DNA of 64,000 nucleotides from assembly GCA_963664035.2 (NCBI GenBank), contig OY760867.2, positions 2,480,001-2,544,000 on the forward strand. Direction: 5' to 3'. The notes under the pieces were generated by a model. That model ran no database searches and was not told the DNA's origin. It saw only the letters and a program-made list of their open reading frames with translations. The position numbers and the translations under genes were made by a program. Shown in pieces: positions 40,960 to 49,251 of this stretch. The DNA comes from G958296245 sp963664035. Lineage in GTDB: Bacteria > Chloroflexota > Dehalococcoidia > Lucifugimonadales > G958296245. How positions within the stretch are numbered: position 1 is the stretch's first letter; each line of letters starts with the position of its first letter.

Positions 40960-41925
40960 TCAGCTCGCTATGGCCGCGGCGGCCGTGGCTGCGGTCGCCT
41001 CCACGGGCCAGCCGAATCCGAGAAGCACCTCGCGCACCTCGTCGAGCTCGCGCTCGTTCAGCGGCTTGGACGGCGGGCGCGACGCCCCGACGCACTGGCC
41101 CATGAGGGCCATGATGCCCTTCTTGAGCCTGGCCTGCCCGCCCGACCTTACCGCGTACTTCTCGTCGAGCACGCGCAGGGGCTCGTTGACGGAGTCGTAC
41201 AGCGTCTGCGCCTCGTCGTACCGGCCGTCCTCCAGCAGGTCCCAGACCTTCAGGTCGTGGGCGGGGTACGCCTCGGCCGTCAGGTTGATGTAGCCGCGCC
41301 CGCCGAGCTTGTGGCACTGCGCCGGGCCGCCGCCGTTGTCGATGACGCTGAAGATGGAGGAGAACTTGGCCATCTCGTCGTAGTCGACGTCCTCGGGGGC
41401 GCTCCACTTGATCGCCGCGATCTGCTCAATGTCTGCCATCTTCATGATGGTGTCGACCTCGATGCGGCCCCCCGACATCCAGTGCGTGTGGTAGACCATG
41501 ATGCCGATGTCTATGGCGTCGGAGAGCTCGCCGAAGTAGTCGAGCAGGTCTTCCTGGCTGGGCAGGTTGAATATCGGCGGGCAGACCTGCAGGCCGACGG
41601 CGCCCATGTCCTGGGCGCGCTTGGCGTCCTCTATGGTCCTCTTGGTGTCCTTGTAGTGGAGGCCGCAGACGACGGTGGCCCTGCCCCCGGACGCCTGCAC
41701 GACGGTCCTGACCAGGAACGGCCACTCGTCGTCGCTCAGCATCGGCCCCTCTCCCATGGCCGCGGCCACCTTGATGACGGAGCGTCCGGTCACCAGCCCG
41801 CCCTCGACCCATCTCTGGGTGAGGTCGTGCATCCGGGAGAAGTCCACCTCGTAGTTATCGTCGAACGGCGTGGGCACCGTAGCTATGGGGCCCACGAACA
41901 GCGGCTTCAACTCGTCGCGTCTCAT
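40960..41925 (-). CDS. Dihydrodipicolinate synthase-like protein (copy 2)
   Basis: A 321-residue barrel aldolase. Catalytic Tyr145 (VYHTHWM) and Lys173 (AIKWSAP) are 28 residues apart as in DHDPS. It shares the opening VGPIATVPTPFD and the KVAAAMGEGP loop with the gene at 44529-45476, which lies just beyond the ParB-like cassette, so the two were probably adjacent originally. Transcribed from the promoter at 42003-42032. Substrate unknown. Confidence 0.83.
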   Translation of the reverse strand: MRRDELKPLFVGPIATVPTPFDDNYEVDFSRMHDLTQRWVEGGLVTGRSVIKVAAAMGEGPMLSDDEWPFLVRTVVQASGGRATVVCGLHYKDTKRTIEDAKRAQDMGAVGLQVCPPIFNLPSQEDLLDYFGELSDAIDIGIMVYHTHWMSGGRIEVDTIMKMADIEQIAAIKWSAPEDVDYDEMAKFSSIFSVIDNGGGPAQCHKLGGRGYINLTAEAYPAHDLKVWDLLEDGRYDEAQTLYDSVNEPLRVLDEKYAVRSGGQARLKKGIMALMGQCVGASRPPSKPLNERELDEVREVLLGFGWPVEATAATAAAAIAS

Positions 41926-42002
41926 TCAGGTTTCTCCTTGGCGTTCAGGGTATCGACCGTCCCCCTCCGCGCCGCAGGGGGCGTAGGGAGAGCGGCGACG
42001 CA

Positions 42003-42032
42003 ATTATATGGCCGGGGCCAAGGGCTGGTCAA
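42003..42032 (-). promoter_or_regulatory. Promoter of the DHDPS-like/RidA operon
   Basis: Minus strand TTGACC (42027-42032), 18-base spacer, TATAAT (42003-42008). It lies about 80 bases upstream of the gene starting at 41925. Confidence 0.72.
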
Positions 42033-42446
42033 CAAAGCGGCTGGCGGGCCTAACGCCCTTGGTGGAACGCTTACGGTGAAGGATGGGGCGCTCGTGAGAC
42101 GATATGGACGAATTTGCGCCGATTATGGAACACTGATTCGTAGCTAATCCAGGCCCGTTCGTATTGGCGGAGCCGTTAAAGTGTTCCAAAATGTTTCAGA
42201 ATGTTCCACCCGCTCTGGTCGGGCCTGCGGGCCGGGGCCCGGCGCGCGGCGAAGTCTTGTTCGACGCTCCACATTGTACGCACCCATGTTCTGTTCGTCA
42301 AGGTCTGAAGTGCGGCTGCTGCGACCTGCCTCGGCCCCGTGACGATCTGGGGGAAGCGGCGAAGCTCTTTGAGTCTGCCAAGCAACCCCGCCGCGTAGGG
42401 GCGGGTGAACCCAGTGAGTGGACGCGCGTCTGGAAATGCTCACCGC
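42033..42446. other. Noncoding stretch upstream of the DHDPS-like operon
   Basis: No gene seen. It contains a run of AATGTTYC words (42178-42212), and a short GC palindrome around 42388-42405 (CCCCGCC...GGCGGGG style). Ends at the left direct repeat of the ParB-like cassette. Confidence 0.4.
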
Positions 42447-42483
42447 ATTGAGTAATTTTACTCAATACACCTCGTAAAACCAA
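42447..42483. repeat. Left 37-bp direct repeat of the ParB-like cassette
   Basis: Matches the repeat at 44458-44494 at 31 of 37 positions. It contains the perfect palindrome ATTGAGTA-ATTT-TACTCAAT and ends CTCGTAAAACCAA. Read on the minus strand it also has TTGGTT (42478-42483), 17 bases, TAAAAT (42455-42460), an outward-facing promoter-like pair. Confidence 0.85.
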
Positions 42484-42614
42484 GGGGCCGCACCAAAGTG
42501 CCGTCCTTCAGGCGCATTCCTCGTTGCTCTCTTTCTCGAATTGGTCCACCACTGGCGTGACCACCTCGATGAAGCGCTTGAGCGTGTCCGCCAGCGTGTC
42601 GGCAAAGGAGTCGT

Positions 42615-43649
42615 TCAGCGTGCCTCTGCTTCTCCCGATATGCGTTCGGGGACTGGCGGTAGGTGGGAGACTGGTTCTTGAGTTGATGATCTCATTCTTT
42701 CCGATAGAGCTGCGGCCCTCTCCTGGATTCTCCGGCTTGCATCTCTCAAACGGAGGGTATATTGCGGGCTGTCATCAATAGTGTGGACTAACCCGTTAAC
42801 TACTACGGTTTCCCAGGCTCGTTCCCAGACCACGCAAGCCTTGAGGAAACTCTCGACTTGCTCGTGAGTAGGAGGAGATTCCCCTTTGCTGTACGGACTG
42901 TAGGCGGGTTGTCTCCATCCTCCAACACGGGCATGCTCGAAGGCCTGTGCTGGGCTTGCCTCAGGGTTCTCCATGAGGTATGGCACCATTTGCGTGGAGA
43001 GGAATCTGCCGCTGATCTTATTGACCACGACATACTCCGCTAGTTCAGCTTGCCGTTCGTTGGAGATGCGCCCTATGGAGTGAGCCATTGTGAAGTTGAT
43101 AAGCCCGTCCTCAAACATGGAGCGTACCCGTGATTGCAGCCTCAGCACTCTGACCAGTTGGGGCCATTCAGGTCCGCCGCCAAGCTTGTCTCTGAAAGAA
43201 TCCCATTCATCGGGCTCTTCGAGAACGCCTAAATCGGACAAAGATTTCTGCAAGGCTTTGAGCTTGGTCTCTGGACTTAGTGACCGCGTTTGAAGTACTC
43301 TGCTGACCTTCTTGAAAGTTAGTTCTTCAGAAGATGGTCTGGGAACTATCTTGGCACGCAGACTCGGTAGTTGCATCAACTGCGCGGCCCGCCATCTGCG
43401 CTCTCCATCATGAAGATCAAAGGAACCGGTCCATGAGGAATTGTCAATGAGGATAGGAAATACTGTAATCTCGTCTAGTTGTCCCACTACTTGCATATTC
43501 TTTCCCAGATCGATGAGGTCGCCTTCATCAAATTCTTGCCTGAGGTTTTCAGGATCAGGCTTTATGAGCTTGCAGGGAATATCTACGACTTCCCCGTACC
43601 ATTCTCCCACGGGGCGCAACACCAAGTTATCCAGTCCATTGGCAGCCAT
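42615..43649 (-). CDS. ParB/Srx-domain protein of a two-gene cassette
   Basis: A 344-residue protein (TTG at 43673 is an alternative start). Residues about 20-115 form a ParB-type N-terminal domain: IPCKLIKPDPENLRQEFD, FPILIDNSSWTG and the box LHDGERRWRAAQL. Beyond it are helical segments resembling the ParB central DNA-binding part, then a disordered end. No parA is present, so plasmid or chromosome partition is unlikely; ParB/Srx domains also act as nucleases or CTP switches in defence and mobile elements. Codon use and GC are lower than flanking genes. After its stop an open frame continues in another phase to 42508 (LNDSFADTLADTLKRF ...), hinting at a frameshift. Confidence 0.75.
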   Translation of the reverse strand: MAANGLDNLVLRPVGEWYGEVVDIPCKLIKPDPENLRQEFDEGDLIDLGKNMQVVGQLDEITVFPILIDNSSWTGSFDLHDGERRWRAAQLMQLPSLRAKIVPRPSSEELTFKKVSRVLQTRSLSPETKLKALQKSLSDLGVLEEPDEWDSFRDKLGGGPEWPQLVRVLRLQSRVRSMFEDGLINFTMAHSIGRISNERQAELAEYVVVNKISGRFLSTQMVPYLMENPEASPAQAFEHARVGGWRQPAYSPYSKGESPPTHEQVESFLKACVVWERAWETVVVNGLVHTIDDSPQYTLRLRDASRRIQERAAALSERMRSSTQEPVSHLPPVPERISGEAEAR

Positions 43650-43669
43650 GATCTCGCCTACATCCCTCC

Positions 43670-44419
43670 TCAAAGGTTAGCTAGCCTCTGTTGCGCTTGT
43701 TGTAGGGCCAACTGTGGAGCGTTACTAGGTACGCCGGTCTGTAGCATCACCCAGTTCGTCAGTTGCTGACCGAGTGAGGCGTATGCCCGTCTTAAATTCC
43801 TATCGAGCCGTTGGATCTGCTTGGCATCCTTCTGAAATTGGAACAGCGCGCTTCTACTAGGGAGCTTATCTATGACATCTTGGATGTCTGCGTACGGAAG
43901 GCCGTGAAACCCCGACAGGATTTCGCCAAGGCTCCCATCTTCGATCATTCTTGCCTGGACCCCTTGTAGGGTGGGCCAATCTTGACGTTGCACTGCCTGC
44001 CGCTGCTCTTCGATATTGTCAGCGGTTCGGACGGCCCTGGTCGTCGCCTCGCGGGTACTGAGGTCTCGACTTCGCAGCCGCCGCATCGCCGCTAAATCTC
44101 CAACGGGTAATGGGACTGTTTGAGGATGGCTGGACTGGGGGTTCACCCAGACATACCAGGTAGCTTTGTAGATATAACGGTCACCAAACGGCATGGCGTT
44201 GAACGTGAAGTAGCCCGGGGTCCTATTGCGGAAGGCGTCCCTGCCAACACGTTGGGCATTCCTGAATCGGCCTACGTAGTACTCTCTTGGACGGCTGCTA
44301 TTCGGAGAATAGCCGAGAGCTACTTGGACTATATCGTCCAGTGTTGCTCCGAATCTCCCATGAGCCAGGTAGAGACCAATTGTAAGATTATCACGTTGTG
44401 TCTGTACACTCGGTGGCAA
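43670..44419 (-). CDS. Hypothetical partner of the ParB-like protein
   Basis: A 249-residue protein with no family I recognise. It begins at TTG (44419) with AAGGAG upstream. The N-terminal half has a possible winged-helix or RHH-like start (TIGLYLAHGRFGATLDDIVQ) and aromatic segments (YIYKATWYVWVNP); the C-terminal half is helical and Gln-rich (QFQKDAKQIQRLDRNLRRAY ... LALQQAQQRLANL). Its stop overlaps the possible TTG start of the ParB-like gene, so the two are coupled. AT-richer than its neighbours, like its partner. Confidence 0.65.
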   Translation of the reverse strand: MPPSVQTQRDNLTIGLYLAHGRFGATLDDIVQVALGYSPNSSRPREYYVGRFRNAQRVGRDAFRNRTPGYFTFNAMPFGDRYIYKATWYVWVNPQSSHPQTVPLPVGDLAAMRRLRSRDLSTREATTRAVRTADNIEEQRQAVQRQDWPTLQGVQARMIEDGSLGEILSGFHGLPYADIQDVIDKLPSRSALFQFQKDAKQIQRLDRNLRRAYASLGQQLTNWVMLQTGVPSNAPQLALQQAQQRLANL

Positions 44420-44457
44420 TCCAACCTTCTCCTTATGTACAGGTGCGGCTCATGAGC

Positions 44458-44494
44458 CTTGAGCAATTATACTCAAGGCTCCTCGTAAAACCAA
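44458..44494 (-). promoter_or_regulatory. Right 37-bp direct repeat with cassette promoter and operator
   Basis: Minus strand TTGGTT (44489-44494), 17-base spacer, TATAAT (44466-44471), pointing into the cassette 45 bases before its first gene. The palindrome CCTTGAG-CAATTATA-CTCAAGG (44457-44478) covers the -10. The same 37 bases recur at 42447-42483 as a direct repeat. Confidence 0.8.
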
Positions 44495-44528
44495 CACTCA
44501 CCGCCGATTTTCGGACGAACGGCTGCGT

Positions 44529-45476
44529 CTAGACCAGCGCCGCCTGCTCCGGCACTGGCCAGCCGAAGCCCCTGAGTATCTCCCCGAGCTCCGCCTGCTC
44601 GGCGTCGGTGACCGGCAGCGACGGCGGCCTCGAGTCCCCGGCGGGCCGTCCCATCGCCTTCATGAGCGCCTTCTTGAGGCGCGCCTGCCCCCCGGAGGTC
44701 TCCTGTAGCCTGGCGCTGAACTCCACCAGCGGCTTGTGTACCGAGTCCCAGAGCCGCTGCGCCTCGTCGTAGCGCCTGCTCTCCAGCAGGTCCCAGACCT
44801 CCAGGTCGTGCGGCGGGTGTATCTCCGCGGTCCAGTTGATGTAGCCTCGCCCGCCCATCTTGTGGTTGCGCACAGGGTCCTTGGTGTTGTCGATGACGTT
44901 GACCACGTCCACCATGTCGGCGATGTCGTGGTACTCGCCGCCGGGCGGCGGCGTCCACTTGAGCGCGACCATCGTCTCGAAGTCCGCCATCCTGCGGAAC
45001 GTCTCCGGGTATATCGTGCCGCCCGGCATGTTGTTGACCACGTAGGCCATGACGCCTATGTCGACCGCCGCGCAGACGTCGTCGAAGTGGCGCACGACGT
45101 CGTCCTGCGTGGGGCCGTTCAGGGACGGCGGCGACACCTGCAGGCCGATGGCGCCCAGGTCCTGCGCTATGCGGGCGTCCTGCGCGGCGCGGATGGTGTC
45201 CTTGTAGTGGAGGCCGCACATGATGGTCGCCCTGCCGTCCGCCGCCTGCACGGCGGTCCTGAGCAGACGCTGCCACTCCCAGTCGTCAAGCTGCGGCCCC
45301 TCGCCCATGGCCGCGGCCACCTTGATGACCGCCTTGCCCTTGACGAGGCCGTTCTCCACCCACCACTGCGTCAACTCGTACATGCGCCCGAAGTCGACCT
45401 GGAAGTCGTTGTCGAAAGGCGTGGGCACCGTCGCAATCGGGCCGACGATCAGCTTCTTGAGCTCTTCCCTGTTCAT
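44529..45476 (-). CDS. Dihydrodipicolinate synthase-like protein (copy 3)
   Basis: A 315-residue barrel aldolase, closely related to copy 2 (VGPIATVPTPFDNDFQVDF, KVAAAMGEGPQL). Catalytic residues Tyr145 and Lys173 have the same numbers as copies 2 and 4, but the Tyr loop reads AYVVNNMPGG instead of VYHTHWM, so substrate preference probably differs. A HicB-like gene is 34 bases upstream. The ParB-like cassette lies immediately downstream. Confidence 0.83.
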   Translation of the reverse strand: MNREELKKLIVGPIATVPTPFDNDFQVDFGRMYELTQWWVENGLVKGKAVIKVAAAMGEGPQLDDWEWQRLLRTAVQAADGRATIMCGLHYKDTIRAAQDARIAQDLGAIGLQVSPPSLNGPTQDDVVRHFDDVCAAVDIGVMAYVVNNMPGGTIYPETFRRMADFETMVALKWTPPPGGEYHDIADMVDVVNVIDNTKDPVRNHKMGGRGYINWTAEIHPPHDLEVWDLLESRRYDEAQRLWDSVHKPLVEFSARLQETSGGQARLKKALMKAMGRPAGDSRPPSLPVTDAEQAELGEILRGFGWPVPEQAALV

Positions 45477-45509
45477 GGCAGTCTCCTTTGATATTGGACC
45501 TGAGGAAGG

Positions 45510-45893
45510 TTAGCCGGCTGCGGCTTTGCGCGGCACGTCGCCGATCGCCCCGATCTTCTCCTCCAGGGCTTGCCTGATCCAACTGTTCAGGCTCATGTTG
45601 CTCTGCATTGATGCGATGGTGACGCGGTGGTGAAGATCGGTGCCCAGACGAAGGTTGAGCTTGCCGGAGTAGGGTTTCTGAGGTTCGACTCCATCCTCCT
45701 CGCACGAAGCCAGGTATTCGTCTATGGAGATGCGAAACTCGCGCTTCAACCCCTCCACGTCAGCGGCTGCGAAGGTGGCTATCGAGCTTGTACCGGAGTT
45801 CACGACGTGGCCGTAGAACAACTTCTCTGAGTCCTCATATTCGACGGCGGCAACGTAGCCCTTGTACTTCACCGGTTGTGACGCCCCCTGCAT
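45510..45893 (-). CDS. HicB-family antitoxin-like protein (orphan)
   Basis: A 127-residue HicB protein with the full architecture: N-terminal partial RNase-H fold (VKYKGYVAAVEYEDSEKLFY, GHVVNSGTSSIATFAAADVE) and C-terminal RHH DNA-binding domain (GKLNLRLGTDLHHRVTIASM ... SLNSWIRQALEEKIG). No HicA toxin is next to it. Start at 45893 (MQGASQ) is preferred over 45932 because an extended -10, TGGCATAAT, lies at 45909-45917, leaving a very short leader. Confidence 0.78.
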   Translation of the reverse strand: MQGASQPVKYKGYVAAVEYEDSEKLFYGHVVNSGTSSIATFAAADVEGLKREFRISIDEYLASCEEDGVEPQKPYSGKLNLRLGTDLHHRVTIASMQSNMSLNSWIRQALEEKIGAIGDVPRKAAAG

Positions 45894-46025
45894 CTTTAAT
45901 CCTAACCCATTATGCCACGGCGTGGCCTTCACTCGCGTTGGCTCGGCCGAACGCGCGCCATCCTGGCTGGTCGACAGACCATCCTGAGAATCCCCAAATC
46001 CCGTGAATCCTGATTCAGACAGCCC

Positions 46026-46994
46026 CTACCACCGGCTCATGGCGTGGCCGATGCCCGTCGCGCCGAACCGGTTGCCGGTGTACCAGCAGTGGAGGTCCCC
46101 GCGGCTGGAGACGACCGTGGGGTAGGAGCGCTGCTCGTCGTCGAACGCCCCTTCGCACCCGACCCCCAACTCGCCGTCGGGGCCGAGGCGCTCCATCCAC
46201 TCCCATTCCAGCCCGTCGAGGCTCGCCAGCCTGTGGACGCGGTAGGCCGTCCCGAAGGTGTTCACCCACATCACGTAGGCGTTCCCGACCTTGAGGACGC
46301 ACGGCTTGGAGCAGATGTACTCGTACGGCTCGACGCCGAAGCCGCGCGGGGCGACCACGAGATCGTCGATCGGCTTCTCCCAGCGCAGCCCGTCCCGCGA
46401 CTCGGCGTAGCCGATGCCGATGCGCGGGATGGTGTCGCCGTGACCCGTCTCCGCGCCCTCCGGCCTGGGGTAGTACCTGCCGATGGAGGTGTAGTACATC
46501 CTGAACAGGCCGTTCTCGTGGAGCACCCAGACGCTGCCGCTCCCCTCGGCGTCGTATGGGCGGTCGGGCGGGATGATCGGGTGCTCCGAGTGGTAGCGCC
46601 AGCTCGCCCCGGCGTCGTCCGAGACGGCGACCCCCGTCGTGTTGGGCAGCTTGCCGCCCGTCGGCTTCCCCCACGCGCAGAAGTAGAGGAGCCATCGGCT
46701 GTCCGTCACCGGCAGCAGGAACGGAAACCCTGGGCCGTGGAAGTTGTGGACCGTCTCCGGCTGCGGCCCGATCAGGGGCGAGCCGCGCGGCTGCCATCGG
46801 TCCGGGTCTCTCACCGGCGACTCGGCCTGGAGGATGTAGTGCCGATCCGCGCTGTCGCTCCCCCAGTACACCACCCGGTACAGGTCGCCGTCCCGGACGA
46901 CGTGCGCCGCGCCGGCGCGAGTGTCGTCGAACCCCGGGTGGAGTGCGCCCGGCGTGATTACCGGGTCAGGCCGGGGGATGGTCCAGGGCGTCAT
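46026..46994 (-). CDS. Glycoside hydrolase-like five-bladed beta-propeller protein
   Basis: A 322-residue predicted beta-propeller resembling GH43/GH32/GH130-type folds. Repeating blade elements include HVVRDGDLYRVVYWGSDS, GVAVSDDAGASWRYHSEH, SVWVLHENGLFRMYYTS and IGIGYAESRDGLRWEKP. No signal peptide. Acidic catalytic residues cannot be assigned with confidence, and the substrate is unknown. Placed between two DHDPS-like genes, consistent with sugar catabolism. Confidence 0.68.
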   Translation of the reverse strand: MTPWTIPRPDPVITPGALHPGFDDTRAGAAHVVRDGDLYRVVYWGSDSADRHYILQAESPVRDPDRWQPRGSPLIGPQPETVHNFHGPGFPFLLPVTDSRWLLYFCAWGKPTGGKLPNTTGVAVSDDAGASWRYHSEHPIIPPDRPYDAEGSGSVWVLHENGLFRMYYTSIGRYYPRPEGAETGHGDTIPRIGIGYAESRDGLRWEKPIDDLVVAPRGFGVEPYEYICSKPCVLKVGNAYVMWVNTFGTAYRVHRLASLDGLEWEWMERLGPDGELGVGCEGAFDDEQRSYPTVVSSRGDLHCWYTGNRFGATGIGHAMSRW

Positions 46995-47030
46995 TGCGCC
47001 GAGCCTAATGCTGGTCGCGTGCGCTTAAGC

Positions 47031-47981
47031 CTACGCCGGCACTGCCGCCGGCTCCGGCACCGGCCACCCGGCGCCCCTCAGCACGGCCCTGATCTGGTCC
47101 ATCTCGCCCTCCGTGAGCGGCAGCGACGGCGGGCGCTGCGAGCCGACGGGCCGACCCATGGCCGCCATGACCCCCTTCTTGAGCCGCGCCTGCCCGCCCG
47201 ATATCAGCGCATAGTCGGCGTACAGCTTGTCCAGCGGCCCGGTGAGCCGGTCCCACATCTCCTGCGCCTCGTCGTACTGCCCAGCCTCGATGAGCTCCAG
47301 GATGCGCAGCTCGTACGCCGGGTATGCCGTCGCCTCGTGGTCGAGGAAGCCGTGGCCGCCGTTCCGGAGGCACCTGACCGGCTGGTTGGTGTTGTCCAGG
47401 ATGTTGAAGTCCGCCGTGAATTCCCTCATCGCCTCGTACGGTACGTCCGCGGGGGAGTTCCACTTGATCGCCATGATGTGCTCGAAGTCGGCCATCTTGC
47501 GGAAGGTGTCGAGCTCGATGCGGCAGTGCGGCATCCAGTGGGTGTGGTAGATCATCACCCCGATCTCTATGGCGTCCGAGACGGCCTCGAAGTAGCGCAG
47601 CATGTCGTCCTGCGTCGGGTCGTTGTACAGCGGCGGCGAGATCTGCAGGCCCAGGGCGCCCAGGTCCTGCGCCTTCTTCGCGTCCTCTATCGTCCGGATG
47701 GTGTCCTTGTCGTGGATGCCTGCGATGATGGGCACCCTGCCGTCCGCGGCCTGCACGACGGTGCGCACGAGAGGGCCGAACTCGCTGTCGCGGAGCTGCG
47801 GCACCTCCCCCATGACCGACGCGATCTTGATGCACGCCCTGCCGGTCACCACGCCGCTCTCCACCCACCACTGGGTGATCTCGTACATGTTGCCCAGATC
47901 CAGCTCGTAGTCGTCGTCCATCGGCGTCGTGGCGACGACGACCAGCCCTCGCAGTATCTCCCTCAGCTCGGCCCTGTTCAT
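47031..47981 (-). CDS. Dihydrodipicolinate synthase-like protein (copy 4)
   Basis: A 316-residue barrel aldolase with Tyr145 (IYHTHWM) and Lys173 (AIKWNSP). Shares YHTHWM with copy 2. The N-terminus reads VVVATTPMDDDYELD, divergent from copies 2 and 3. ATG at 47981 with GGAG upstream; the frame is open further upstream but as a shadow of the PhyH gene. Substrate unknown. Confidence 0.83.
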   Translation of the reverse strand: MNRAELREILRGLVVVATTPMDDDYELDLGNMYEITQWWVESGVVTGRACIKIASVMGEVPQLRDSEFGPLVRTVVQAADGRVPIIAGIHDKDTIRTIEDAKKAQDLGALGLQISPPLYNDPTQDDMLRYFEAVSDAIEIGVMIYHTHWMPHCRIELDTFRKMADFEHIMAIKWNSPADVPYEAMREFTADFNILDNTNQPVRCLRNGGHGFLDHEATAYPAYELRILELIEAGQYDEAQEMWDRLTGPLDKLYADYALISGGQARLKKGVMAAMGRPVGSQRPPSLPLTEGEMDQIRAVLRGAGWPVPEPAAVPA

Positions 47982-48019
47982 TGCTCTCCCTCCATCGTGG
48001 TCTTCCCGGTTCGCGCAGC

Positions 48020-48841
48020 CTACAACCCGGACGGTATCCCGAACGGCTTGTCGATGCGGTGCCCCGGCATGGGCCAGCCCTGGCCCCCTATGCTCCCGTA
48101 CTTGTCGTGCTCGCCCCGCATCCACAGCAGCATCTCCGCGGCGTCGTAGCAGTCCCTGAACTGCTGGCGGTACGTGGGCGCCGGCGACGCGTAGTCGGCG
48201 GATGCGAGGTCGAACGACGGCTCGATTACCCAGTCGCGCCGCGGCGGCGCGGTGCGGAAGTAGTTGTACTTCAGGTTGTGGCGCACGCCCGTCCCCGTCG
48301 ACTCGGACCGGCGGTGCCAGATTGCGTAGTTGGTGATCAGTATGGAGCCCGCCGGGGCCTCGGCGTAGACCGAACCCCTGATGCGGCCCAGGTGCCTCAT
48401 GTAGTCGCGGTGCGAATAGAGGAAGTGGGAGCCGGGCAGAAGCTCCGTGGGGCCCAGGTCGCGCGGCGAGTCCTGCGGCAGGTAGAAGACCTGCAGGTAG
48501 TTGAGCTCCGGCCCGTACACCGAGCCGCCGTCGGTGTGCCACTCCTGCGCGGGCATAGGGCAGTCGGCGCGGTGGCTGCTCATCAATATGGGCATCCCGA
48601 AGTCTTTGCCCAGCAGCGACCTGACCGCCCCCGCCGCCGCCGGGTTCGCTATGACCCCGTCGACGAACCAGTCCTCGAGCAGTATCTCCGACGGCTCTAT
48701 GCCTGGGCGAGCCTCGACGTACTCTATGGAGCGGTCGTTGACCTCCTCCGAGACGACCCCCGGCAGCAACAGGAAGCCCTGCTTGCAGAACTCCAGCACC
48801 TCCGTGTCGTTCAGCGTCGGCGCGCAGTCGTACGTCCTCAT
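48020..48841 (-). CDS. Phytanoyl-CoA dioxygenase (PhyH) family oxygenase (second)
   Basis: A 273-residue Fe(II)/2-oxoglutarate oxygenase. Iron ligands: His102 and Asp104 (WHTDGGSV) and His176 (IWHRRSE), with arginines following for 2-oxoglutarate. Motif LLPGSHFLYSHRDYM is typical of the jelly-roll core. The ATG at 48841 is preferred since it gives the usual N-terminus (FLLLPGVVSEEV about residue 22). It lies 38 bases upstream of the DHDPS-like copy 4, same strand. Substrate unknown. Confidence 0.84.
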   Translation of the reverse strand: MRTYDCAPTLNDTEVLEFCKQGFLLLPGVVSEEVNDRSIEYVEARPGIEPSEILLEDWFVDGVIANPAAAGAVRSLLGKDFGMPILMSSHRADCPMPAQEWHTDGGSVYGPELNYLQVFYLPQDSPRDLGPTELLPGSHFLYSHRDYMRHLGRIRGSVYAEAPAGSILITNYAIWHRRSESTGTGVRHNLKYNYFRTAPPRRDWVIEPSFDLASADYASPAPTYRQQFRDCYDAAEMLLWMRGEHDKYGSIGGQGWPMPGHRIDKPFGIPSGL

Positions 48842-48887
48842 GGCTTCAACCCCCGCCTTATCCGTGTCCATCCTGTCCATCCATGTT

Positions 48888-49235
48888 CTACCTCTCCAGT
48901 ACGAACTCGCATCCAAGGCCGTACGAGCGCCTGTCGTCGAGCATCAGCGCCAGCTCGGGAAACTTGATGATCCTCCAGCCGTCCCGCACCGCGTCGAGCA
49001 CCGTCTCGTAGGGCCAGTCCTCGGGGTCCTCCGGGCCGTCCCACATCTCTCCGTTCTCGACGATCCTCATCCCCAGCAGGTTCGAGCCAAGCGAGCTCGC
49101 CTCGGCCTGTAGGTACAACAGGTCCTGCGGCTTGCCCGCCAACTCCAGCACGCGCCGCAGGTCGCCTTCCGTCAACTCGCCGCGCCGCAGCCCGTCGATG
49201 CACCTCTCCACCTGCCGCCTAGCCCTCTCGTTCAT
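48888..49235 (-). CDS. Hypothetical protein
   Basis: A 115-residue protein not matched to a family. N-terminal half is helical and charged (ARRQVERCIDGLRRGELTEG, DLRRVLELAGKPQDLLYL), the C-terminal half contains WPYETVLDAVRDGWRIIKFPE followed by a strand-rich end. The tryptophan pattern resembles a small helper protein of oxygenase clusters, but this is a guess. It is between the PhyH gene and the DUF262 gene, all on the minus strand. Confidence 0.55.
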   Translation of the reverse strand: MNERARRQVERCIDGLRRGELTEGDLRRVLELAGKPQDLLYLQAEASSLGSNLLGMRIVENGEMWDGPEDPEDWPYETVLDAVRDGWRIIKFPELALMLDDRRSYGLGCEFVLER

Positions 49236-49251
49236 GCCGTTGGCCTCTCTC

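Noticed and set aside
42615..43649. Chromosome or plasmid partition gene parB
   Set aside because: No parA partner, no parS-like inverted repeats nearby other than the cassette palindrome, and the remainder of the protein is divergent.
44529..45476. dapA of lysine biosynthesis
   Set aside because: Catalytic Tyr/Lys are present but four diverged copies with a catabolic context and different active-site loops make DapA unlikely for any of them.
44500..48542. Long plus-strand and alternate-phase proteins covering the DHDPS-like genes
   Set aside because: They are shadow frames caused by high GC; real genes on the minus strand show catalytic motifs and ribosome sites.
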